64,000 nt of DNA from Jaminaea rosea (taxonomy: Eukaryota > Basidiomycota > Exobasidiomycetes > Microstromatales). Location of the stretch: assembly GCF_003144245.1 (NCBI RefSeq), contig NW_020289989.1, positions 124,001 to 188,000 on the forward strand, read 5' to 3'. The stretch's first letter is position 1; each line of letters begins with the position of its first letter. The translations under genes and the position numbers were made by a program. Of this stretch, positions 1-8,612 are shown in pieces. Below the pieces are notes generated by a model. That model was given only the letters and a program-made list of their open reading frames with translations, was not told where the DNA came from and searched no databases.

Positions 1-1385
1 CGACTGCTCGTGCCAAAGCCTCCCGCAAATAGGCCGTTGTCGGCTCCTGTCCCGTACAAAAGAGGACAAGATCCGCTCTAAACTCCTGGCCGTGCTCGCC
101 CGTTGTGCGCACAATCTTCTCCGTTCCCTCTTTTCCCTCCAATGCAAGGGCTGCGGGATTAAGGTCCGCGCGAGCATTGAATCTGACATCGATACCGAGC
201 TCCTGAAGGGCTTCGTGAGCTTTGCGGTGCATCCAGGCGCCGAAGCGAGGGAGGAGGCGATCGCGCGAGCAGAGGAGAGTGACCTCCTTTGGTGCTACTC
301 CCTCCACAGGCCCCCGCGGTGGAGTGTAGGATGCCGTGCCGTAGAGGGAGGCGATGTCGGTCGCGAATTGCACGCCGAGGGCGCCTGCCCCGATGACGAC
401 TATGCGGCGTGAGGAGCGGATGCGAGATTGCATGGTGCGCAACCAGGCTACGCCCTCGGTTTTGGACCCGCGGCAAGGAGTTGGAGCTGAGCTGCTCGGT
501 GAAGAAGAGAGGGAGAGGGAGGACATGCAGCACGTCGTCGAGGGTAGGGAGGGTGCGATGTTCTCTGCGGGAGGGGAGGAGATGGATTCGCTGCCATTGT
601 TGACCTCGGCCGACAACGAAGGCTCTTCTGCGCCCTTGGTCGTCTCCTCCTCCTCGGCATCCTTGGCATTGCTAGCCGTACTCCAGACATTAATCGGTGG
701 CGGCAGATTACATCCAAGCGCATAGACCAGGTAGTCATAGCGAATTGTCAGCTCCTCGCCCCTAGCAGCAGCACTCTGTGCCTCCTTACTGCGACAGCAA
801 GCCGCACCTTCCTGCAACAAGCGGTAGGTCGCGACGCCTCTGCCATAGGGTAGAGCGCCAGGCCGGGCAGGAGCGGGCTTGAAATCAAGCTTGGTCAAGC
901 AGCCATGGATCAAGGCGTGGCCGGCTGTTGCGGCGTGCGCGGGCGGCTCAACCCCATCAATGCTGGTGAAGATGTTGGTGTAGGGGATGAAGACTTTCTG
1001 CTCGTGTGTAGGCAAGACGGATACGCGTGGGAAGGCGTAGAGGTCTGCAAGCATGCGGCCGGCAGAGGTATCAGATGCGTCAGCATTGGCGGGCACCGGA
1101 TGGACCACTCTAGAAGGAAGGAGCTCACGGTTCATGTGCGTGTTGCGCTCCAGGCAGACGACGCGCCATCCTGGTGGCAGTCGTTGGACGAGCTTCTGGG
1201 TCGCTCGATAACCTGCATACTGCGGGCGAAAAGGCGAGGATGCGTCAGCTGTTTGCACACGATGAACCGTCGGCTCCTACGCCACTCACGCTGGCCCCGA
1301 CAACAAGGACGGTCTTTGTGGGCTTGTACGCCGGCGTGGCGGACTGTGCCGAAGAGGTGGACGAGGATGGGAGGATGGAAGGCAT
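1..1385 (-). CDS. FAD/NAD(P)H oxidoreductase, FSP1/AMID-like (3' part outside window)
   Basis: Two exons are visible: 1290-1385 and 1-1219, with a 70-nt GT-AG intron. Splicing gives the N-terminal FAD-binding motif KTVLVVGASYAGYRA. A second dinucleotide-binding motif, RIVVIGAGALGVQFATDI, lies near 350-430, and a Cys-Thr-Gly-Gln motif typical of the second FAD contact lies near the window edge. Two Rossmann motifs in this order fit the AIF/AMID/FSP1 and type II NADH dehydrogenase superfamily, whose members pass electrons from NAD(P)H to quinones or other acceptors. A Ser/Glu-rich insert of roughly 80 residues lies between the motifs and is unusual for the family. The start at 1385 is the first ATG after an in-frame TAA. 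The C-terminus is missing, so subcellular targeting cannot be judged. Confidence 0.8.
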
Positions 1386-1440
1386 GCCAGGCGACGTAAG
1401 ATGGATGATGTGCGGGAATTAATGCTGTCGTTGACGCTCC

Positions 1441-1722
1441 TTATAAGAACTGGATGAGATCGGGCTTGTAGCCAACCTTCGCGGCCGGACCAGGGAAGGA
1501 GAAGAGAGATCGGGCCGCTCGCTGCAGCGAATCTGGGACAAAAGGAAGGTCGAGATCGACCTCGGTGCTTGCAGCCAACGACTGATCAGTCTGCGTTGAT
1601 TCTTGGCAAGGCAGGTCCGGAGCAATGAGCGGTGGCACGGCGGGGCGGCTCTGCGCTGCTGTGACCTGCACAGACTGAGTCTTTGAAGAGGCGTCGAGGA
1701 GTGAAGACGGGAAAGAATTCAT
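1441..1722 (-). CDS. Small hypothetical protein, 93 residues or the last exon of a longer one
   Basis: An open frame runs from an ATG at 1722 to a TAA at 1441 and ends in GYKPDLIQFL. A well-formed 40-nt intron (GTAAGT to CAG, 1723-1762) abuts the ATG. Upstream of it the same frame stays open to about 1863 but has no ATG. So the ATG is either the first codon behind a 5'-UTR intron or an internal Met. I recognise no family. It lies only 55 bp before the oxidoreductase start on the same strand and heads away from the small plus-strand gene at 1927. The CACGTG at 1772-1777 could serve either direction. Confidence 0.35.
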   Translation of the reverse strand: MNSFPSSLLDASSKTQSVQVTAAQSRPAVPPLIAPDLPCQESTQTDQSLAASTEVDLDLPFVPDSLQRAARSLFSFPGPAAKVGYKPDLIQFL

Positions 1723-1926
1723 CTGATTGCCCGCCCCCTTATCTAAAGCCGATCCGACTTACCCCCAAAGCCACGTGGGCCCAACGAGCTCGTCGGTGAG
1801 AGCCGGCGTCGCACCGTTGCCACGCGATGCCGGACAAGCTTGCCGTATTCGAGGCTTTGATTGGCGAGCCAGTCAGACCGGCCACAACTTCTCAATCCCT
1901 ATTCGCAATCATTTCACGCCAACAAC

Positions 1927-2205
1927 ATGCTGGGTCAGGCGACAACAGCGCTTCGCCGCCCTCACGTCAGGCGACAAGTCACTTCTTCCATCTTTGTGGC
2001 CACCTTCGTCGGGTCTATCGTGACCGTCTTCCTTTCCTCGTCGTCATCTCCTACGGGTGGACTGCCATGCCCTGCGAGAAAGGGCAAGGGACATGCCGAC
2101 GAGGAGGCAGAGGGAACCAAGGGAGAGAGGGTAGGCCTGAGCGGCAGAAGAGGATTCATTCAGGTGGAGGACTATCACCGTGGAGGAAACAAGAGAGCGA
2201 CATGA
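1927..2205 (+). CDS. Small single-pass membrane protein, fungal, unknown function
   Basis: The frame encodes 92 residues. It has a short basic N-terminus (residues about 1-17), one hydrophobic segment SSIFVATFVGSIVTVFL, then a proline/cysteine motif GLPCPAR, an acidic-polar stretch and a basic FIQVED tail. A basic N-terminus plus one membrane span suits a mitochondrial inner-membrane protein. I have a vague memory of short fungal proteins with a similar PCPA motif and tail but cannot name a family. An overlapping frame starting at 1827 is also open, so this call rests on the membrane segment and motif order. Confidence 0.42.
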   Translation: MLGQATTALRRPHVRRQVTSSIFVATFVGSIVTVFLSSSSSPTGGLPCPARKGKGHADEEAEGTKGERVGLSGRRGFIQVEDYHRGGNKRAT

Positions 2206-3045
2206 GATGAAGAGATGACTCGGTGAAGAGCATCTCTCACGAAGCAAAGGGAGGATAGCTTCTTCTCGCCACCACTTCTACGCACCGCGGCACCTGATTG
2301 CCAAGTATAAGGCAACTACAGAGCTCTCATGCTCATCAACAGCGGCGCTGCCTGCACCACGTCACATCCATGCAAGCGTCCTACGTGGCTGGCATCTGGA
2401 CCTGGGCCCCTTCGAGCATACAATCAGGCCTTGTCGGCGTCGTCCCAGCGCGTTGCCGCCGCCATTTCTGCTCAAATCACTACGCTCATGGCGTCTGGCA
2501 GATCGCTCCCTCGTCTCTGGCAAGACGAACAGATAACTAAGGAGGAAGAGGGGCACGAAGGGTGGAAGGGAGGGCGCGATGGAGGACAAAGGAGCACGGT
2601 TGACAAGACAAGGGTGGTCTGCACTATCTTGAGGCGATGTAGCATACCGCAATAGCCCAACAATACCAGCAATGGCGCAGCATTATCACCAGAGAGGCCG
2701 GTTAGTTTCTTTAAAGAGAAAATGCAATTGATCATCGTCGCTACGAAGACGCGTAGAGCCTACGATACGTCGACGAAGTGAAGTGACCTTGGCCCTGTGC
2801 TGCTCATCCTCACAGACTGCTGGCCCATGCTGCGATGAGCTGAACCAATTTTGGAAGCCCAGCAGCTACAAATCCCACTGTCGATTTGCGTTTCGCCTGC
2901 TCGGCCCGCCAGATTCCCTCCCTCCCTACCGGCTCCTCTTCCCCTTCTCTATTCCTTCGCCGCCCCTTCACAGCATCGCCGCCGCCTTTCCTCCCTTGAA
3001 TCTCTTACTCACCTCCACTCCAATCTGATCGCCTTGCCGCCATCC
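2206..3045. other. Intergenic stretch between the small plus-strand gene and the 3' end of SEC61
   Basis: Only short frames of about 110 codons or fewer occur here on either strand, and none shows a recognisable domain or a convincing splice pattern. The part from about 2880 to 3045 is pyrimidine-rich on the plus strand and probably belongs to the SEC61 3' UTR. Confidence 0.5.
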
Positions 3046-4709
3046 TTAATCAATCATGTCGCCCATCATTCCCGCCATGCCACCCATCTGCTCCTTGGCG
3101 AACTGCTCAAAGTAGCTGTAGGTGATGGTGACAGCCAACAGCACACTGGTACCGCTGCCCAGCGCACCCATCAGCTCTGCCGCCACAGAGAGGGCACCAA
3201 TCGTGGCCCCACCAAAGGCGGCTGCGGTGGGGATAACACGCTTGAGCTCCTTGTACATAGACGCTTCGCGGTGACCAGCCATGACCATTCCGTTGTCCTT
3301 GAGTTGCTTGGCGACTTCGCGCGGACCAGAGCCTGAGACTTCAATCCAGGTCTTGGAGAAGAGGGCGCAAACCGTGAGCGTGAAGGCGATGTAGATGGCC
3401 GTGTGGATCGGGTCGCCTACAACTTCGCGCCAGGCGCGGGGTGGGGACCTGCGCAACGAGGGGAAAGGAGAGGTCAGCATTGCACAATCACCTTTGCTTT
3501 GCGCACACGCACATATAGTAGGCAATGCCTGAAACGGCGTGCAACTGCGGGCTGTCCTCCATCGGCTCCCAAACACCGAGTAGCTTGACAAGCAGGTTAG
3601 AGGGGAAGCGCGAAGCCAACATCTGGCTGATGATGAAGACGTTGCTGGTCAAAGCGCTCTCGAGCATGATGGGCATGTTGGACGTGTAGAAGAGCTTGAC
3701 AGGGTAGGTACCACGTTGGCCTCTGAATCGGTTCGACTTGACGGGGATCTCGATGCGGAATCCTTGCAGGTAGATGACGACGAGGAAGACTACGAGCGTG
3801 GCGAGCAGATTCATGACGTTGGGCAGGCGATCGCGGTAGAAGGCCTCCTTGAGCGCACGAGTCTTGTCGTTCCACGTGAACAAGAGGTGGAAAAGGGCAA
3901 CCAGAGCGCCTTCGAATTCGGGGCCTCGACCGGTGTTGATCGTAGTCGGGGAGAAGGCCTTCCAGACGATGGACTCGCAGATGTTGGTTGCGATGAAGAG
4001 GGAGATACCCGAACCCAACCCGTAGCCCTTTTGGAGGAGCTCGTCGAGGAGAATGACGATCAGGCCGGCAACGACGAGCTGAAGGACGAGCAAGAGGCAG
4101 ACGCCCGCGCCCAGGTCTGAGGGTTGGCCGTACAGGCCGGTCATGACGTAGACGGTTGCCTGACCAAGGGCGATGATGAGGGCGAATACTGCATGCGTAG
4201 AGTATCAATACAGGTCAGCATTAGCGGGGGAAAGGACTATGTCGACCAGCAAGGCGTTACGTACGCTTCTGCGCTCCACCGAAGAGTGCCCTGTCCTCCT
4301 TCAAGTTGAAGTCGACATCAATGAGATTCGCGCCCGCGAGCAGCTGCATGATCATGCCCGAGGTAATGATGGGCGAAATACCGAGCTCCATGAGCGTACC
4401 ACGGTTAGACGCAAGGATGACACGCATCCAGAAGAGCGGGTCAGACGAGTCCGAGGACATGATACCGTAGAGGGGGATCTGGGAGGAGACGAGGAAAATG
4501 GCGAGGACAATGGCGGTCCATGCCATGCGCTGCTGAAAGGGAACTGCGGAGGCGGAGGAGGAGAGTATAGGTGAGCATACAGTCATAGAGATGATGATGG
4601 TTTGCAAAGCGGCTTGACACGTACCCTTCCTCTCTGGCGCAGCGACCTCTGGGAGGACCGACATGAAGGGTCGCACCAGGTTGAGGAACCTGAACCCGCC
4701 GCTTGACAT
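3046..4709 (-). CDS. SEC61: Sec61 alpha subunit, ER protein-conducting channel
   Basis: Four exons (4625-4709, 4265-4543, 3513-4188, 3046-3448) with canonical GT-AG introns of 81, 76 and 64 nt give 480 residues, the usual size for Sec61 alpha. The protein is the pore subunit of the ER translocon, with ten membrane spans. Diagnostic strings are present in order: [36 protein letters not shown], the junction [38 protein letters not shown], and the C-terminal TWIEVSGSG and [16 protein letters not shown]. The reading frame extends upstream of 4709, but [15 protein letters not shown] aligns with the known Sec61 N-terminus. The tail ends [13 protein letters not shown]. The gene diverges from ATP synthase subunit f. 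Confidence 0.97.
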
Positions 4710-5393
4710 GATGGGCGAGCGATGCGGGGGGTTGAGATGAGGAGGATGAGGTTGGCTGTCGGTTGGTGATGGTAGTGAAGCCAAGTCAGGAAGAACGTCG
4801 ACGCGCAGAGACGAGGCGGCCAGTCGAGCGGGCCCAAGCTCAATCCACTCGACGACGACGCAGGCGGCGGCAGGCAGGGCGGGGAGACGAGAGGCGGGCG
4901 GGCAAGCGACTGACTGGCTGCGATTGGCTGGCACACGCAACGACGCTCCACGTCGTCTGCCAGTGGGAGGTCCAAGGAACACGTCACAGAGGTGTGGCTG
5001 AAGCTAAATTCGTGTCAAAAGGAAGATGTTTCGAGATAGCTCATGCTGGTCTGTCTGTCGTGATGATGTCGCCCTCTTTGCGCCTCGAGTAGCTCATCGC
5101 CGTGTATGGCTGGCTGCTCTGCCGGCGCTCGCATGGCATGACATGGCTGGCCGCCGAGACCGGGAACGAGCGGAGGGCCTCTGTCGGGCGGGCGGGCGGG
5201 CGGACGAGGGCGGGCAGCCAGTCACGACAGTCGACGACTGGGACCTTCGCACCTTTACGATCTCACTACCACAACCCGTCGTCGTCACCACCACTCACAC
5301 AACGTGAGCATAGCGCGCGACGCTCCCTACACTTCATCTCATCTACATCATTCCAAGACTGACTCCTTCTCCTTCCCCAATTCAACGCGCAGC
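4710..5393. promoter_or_regulatory. Divergent promoter region of SEC61 and ATP synthase subunit f
   Basis: These 684 bp separate two housekeeping genes transcribed away from each other. A GC-rich block with four GGGC units lies at 5184-5204, and a pyrimidine-rich leader precedes the ATG at 5394. I see no coding sequence I can support and no clear TATA box. Confidence 0.5.
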
Positions 5394-5915
5394 ATGCTCA
5401 ACCTCGTCGCCCGCAACGCCCGCACCATGGCCCCTCGCGGCGCCCGCATGGCCTCGTCCTCGTCGTCCTCATCGGCGGCATCCTCCCTTCCCATTCCCCC
5501 CAAGCTTGCCACTCCTCAGTCCGTCAAGGGCCCTGGTGGTAGCTCGGCATCGATGGACGAGGTCGTCTCCTTCTACAAGGCGCTGCCCAAGGGAGAGGTC
5601 AAGCTCAAGAAGGGACCCTTCTCCAACCCGGGTAACGGCAGGCCCTTGGTCATCGGCATCGCCACTCTCTTCCTGGTGTGAGTACGGAGAGCAGAGGGGG
5701 GGGGGGGGACGACGTAGCAGCGTGTGATACTGACAGGCGATGTGCCTGTCTTTTGCGACTCGCAGCGGCTACACCATGGACTACCACATGCACCTCAGTA
5801 AGTAGAGTTCCGACGGCCCGTGCTCCTCCCTCTAATGATCGCAGTCCACTGACCACGCTATCCTCGCTTCTCGTCTCGCTCATCAGAGTACCACAAGAAC
5901 GGTGTCCACCACTAA
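5394..5915 (+). CDS. ATP17: Mitochondrial F1Fo-ATP synthase subunit f
   Basis: Three exons (5394-5677, 5766-5797, 5887-5915) give 114 residues. The protein is a small stalk/membrane-sector subunit of ATP synthase in the inner mitochondrial membrane. After a basic, Ser/Ala-rich presequence of about 40 residues, the mature part shows VVSFYKALPKGEVKLKKG, then a single membrane segment (GIATLFLVGYTMDYHMHL) and the tail KYHKNGVHH. This matches yeast Atp17, which has FYKSLPQG, a GYSMEYYFHL span and HHKG. The last two exons are only 32 and 29 nt. Intron 1 holds a run of about 13 G residues at 5696-5708. Confidence 0.93.
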
Positions 5916-7198
5916 GCGCTCTCAGCGCTGCTCCGAGTAGATATCAACGCGCGGGCTGGCTCACCTGTGGAGGGAGTAGTAGATTGATCAAGGCAATGAC
6001 AACAAATATGACTACCACATCGCAGAATGCAAAAAGCAGCAGCATCCTGCTCTGTTCTGCTTCACCGCATGAGGGCAGGCAGTGATGTAGATTGGCGGGC
6101 AAAGACTTAGAGGGGCCTCGGCGGCGCTACTGACTGGGTAGGACGAGGCTAGAAAGAGGCGTTGCACCTTCTGCTACCGCCGCAAGATCAGCGTTGGCCT
6201 ACGCCCTGACGAGCAAGCATGGCAATGCGACCATAGCATCAAGTCAATGTCTTGATTGAGATGGGCTCTGACGCAAGTGGCCTGGTCAGAGATTCGCGGG
6301 CGAGGGATAAGCACACACATGAGATTGAGACGACAAGCTTGTCAACCGAAGCTGAGAGCGCAACGCGGCGTTGCGCCAACAGCGATACTCGAGGGCAAGG
6401 GAAGGTCGAATGCCTTCTCACTGCACCTGTTCCGTCCTCACTTGTACGAGGACCTCGCCTTTATCCTGCTGCCTCGTTCTCTTGCCTTCGCTGACCAGAC
6501 GAAGCGTCACCGTGACACACTCATCTCTACGAACACCCCCGATGAAGGAGGAGGGGAGCTTGCACGAACGTGCGAGGCTCGATGATGGCCGAAGCCGCGA
6601 GAAGAGCTCTTTCCCTGTCCTCCGTTCAAGCTGACGCATGCCGTCGATAGCAGAGCAGGAGCGCCTTGCGCCTCGTAACCTCGGTGATGCCGGGACACTC
6701 GAGTTTGTTCACGAAATCGGTGCGCCAGCTCTGCTGCTCCTGATGTACGCCAGTGGGGAAGACTCACTAGCTTACGGCGCCTCTGGCTCTGCTCAGGCAG
6801 AGATCAAAGCGCGACGTGACAACTGTAACTGTAAGCGGGCACATCTCCTCGGCGCCGACAGCATAGCACCGCAAGACAGTGAGATTTCCAATGCGATCGT
6901 ACTTTCACTGAGCGTCCCGAGATCTCCTCAAGACCGCTTTGCACTGTCAGTGGCTGAGCAGTAGAGTTCCCTCGTACCTGTATGCGATTGGGGGCGAGGG
7001 ACACTGTCACGTCGAATCCCTTCCTCGCTCAGGTTGCCAGGGTGTCATCGGAGGAGATCTCCGTCTCACATCCAGCATGCCATGTCCACGAAACAACGAG
7101 GAGCTTTTGACTTCCTGGTAGCTCTTGGCCAAAGTCGACTACGCTGCATGGAGCCATGCTCGTAGGCTCTGACGGCCGTGCAATTGACTAGCCCTGAC
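5916..7198. other. Gene-poor stretch of about 1.3 kb
   Basis: No frame of more than about 110 codons occurs, and none shows family features or a believable splice pattern. A stretch near 6420-6560 reads in one frame as a plausible helix (LYEDLAFILLPRSLAFADQT), but it has no conserved context. The region may hold UTRs, an untranslated RNA or old decayed sequence; I cannot tell which. Confidence 0.45.
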
Positions 7199-7242
7199 CA
7201 CGTGGCTAGTGATCATGAGCCCTGGCTATCGTAGATCACGTG
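7199..7242. promoter_or_regulatory. Two CACGTG palindromes upstream of the eL39 gene
   Basis: CACGTG occurs at 7199-7204 and again at 7237-7242, 38 bp apart, upstream of the inferred eL39 5' exon. This E-box hexamer is bound by bHLH factors such as Cbf1-type proteins in fungi. Pairing near a ribosomal protein gene suggests a promoter role, but that is inference. Confidence 0.35.
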
Positions 7243-7423
7243 CAGCAATTTCTCTCCCTCGCCGCGGCGCAGTCCTCTGGCCGACTGCCTGCCTCTCCGC
7301 CCGCCCGCCTGCTGAGCCTGGCCTGGCCTCGACGGACGTCGGTCAAGTCCATCTCGTGGCTCTCGGGCTCGTCGTTCGTATTTCGCTTCCTTCTCATCGA
7401 CATCGTCTTCACCCGGTCAACAG

Positions 7424-7917
7424 GTAAGCATCGACGGCTAGGAGCAGGAGACTACTGCTGCACGAAAACCGTTCGAAGTCAGCGGATGGCATCGTCTCCC
7501 TCGTCATCATCGTCATCTTCTTCATCAGTCGCAGCCATCGGGACTCGAATAGCGAAAAGCTCAGAGAGGAGGCAACGACGACGAGGAGGGTTGACTCGAT
7601 TGTCAGCGGGTAGCGAAGAGAAGGAAAAAAAGCTGTAGGAATGGCGCTGGTTGCTCGTCGGCCCTATCACATCAGGCTGCGCAAAGGCATCGGCATGGAG
7701 ACGCCTTGCATTGCCGTTAGGTCGATGATTCGAAGCATTGGCAGCCTTGCTGCCCTTCGCTCGGCGAAAGCTCAGCAGGCGCACAGAAGACGATCGCCAA
7801 CCTCGAATCGGCTCCTCATCATCCTCGCATCGTCCCGGCTTCTGCACCTGGTTCCTCGTCAACGACCTCGAACAGTCAAACTCACACCCTCGCCTCGCCC
7901 CACCCCCCATCTCGCAG
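7424..7917 (+). other. Probable 494-nt intron in the 5' UTR of the eL39 gene
   Basis: A strong donor (CAG/GTAAGC, first base 7424) and a pyrimidine-rich acceptor ending CTCGCAG at 7917 flank this stretch. The acceptor lies nine bases before the eL39 ATG. The frames inside are interrupted and show no domain. Long leader introns are common in fungal ribosomal protein genes. The assignment is inferred from signals only. Confidence 0.5.
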
Positions 7918-7926
7918 TCGACAAAG

Positions 7927-8340
7927 ATGCCTTCTCAGAAGTCTTTCCGCACCAAGTCAAAGCTGGCCAAGGCCCAGAAGCAGAACCGGTACGTGTCAGA
8001 ACCGTGGAGCAGATGCGAAATCAGAGGTGGCAAGGGGCAGGAACGATTGCAGCTTGAGGGTGGGGAACATGCGAAGGATGGAGTAGGTCCCACGACTGGA
8101 TGGGAAATGACATGAAGAGAGGCAGCAGACGGCGCTGGGACTGGCGCACAGGAGGAAGCACGTAGAAGAGAGGGCAGGGCGTCACAACATCAACATCAAT
8201 GTCGGATCGCATACTGACCCCACCCGTCCTTCCTGCTCTCGTTCAGCCCCATCCCCGGCTGGTTCCGCATGAAGACGGACAACAAGATCCACTACAACGC
8301 CAAGCGTCGTCACTGGCGTCGCACCAAGCTCAACATCTAA
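7927..8340 (+). CDS. RPL39: 60S ribosomal protein eL39
   Basis: Two exons (7927-7988 and 8247-8340) give exactly 51 residues, the standard eL39 length. The protein is a small basic component at the peptide exit tunnel of the large ribosomal subunit. The sequence [20 protein letters not shown] continues across the 258-nt intron into [18 protein letters not shown] and ends in [11 protein letters not shown], all highly conserved. The intron uses donor CG/GTACGT and acceptor TTCAG. A further intron probably lies in the leader. Confidence 0.97.
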
Positions 8341-8612
8341 GCTTGCGCGCTATCGAAGCAGCAAAGCATGGAGATGTTCGAGACGCAGCGACCTACCATT
8401 GTACTTCACACTCTACACACCACATCACACCACCTCGATGTCGTCTTTCAATGATCGATGCGTCAAGTGACATGTACTCTCAGCGAGCGAGACAAACAGG
8501 ACAGCGAGAGTAGACAGAGGGAACAGCAATCACTGTCCCTCTTGCGTGAATGGTCGCTTCTACTGATACTGGATGCTGATGACATTGCGAATACGTGTAG
8601 TGGAATCCTTGC

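Noticed and set aside
1827-2210. Plus-strand frame of 127 codons beginning MPDKLAVFEAL
   Set aside because: It overlaps the better-supported small membrane protein frame at 1927 and loses any protein-like character after about 35 residues.
2298-2655. Overlapping plus-strand frames of 80 and 108 codons (for example MLINSGAACTTSHP)
   Set aside because: No domain, no conserved context and no splice support; composition is like random GC-rich sequence.
3716-4120. Acidic plus-strand frame of 134 codons
   Set aside because: It lies entirely opposite SEC61 coding sequence; acidic composition is what antisense of hydrophobic codons gives.
6252-6585. Plus-strand frames including LYEDLAFILLPRSL
   Set aside because: Short, no start context, no homology I recognise and no continuation by splicing.
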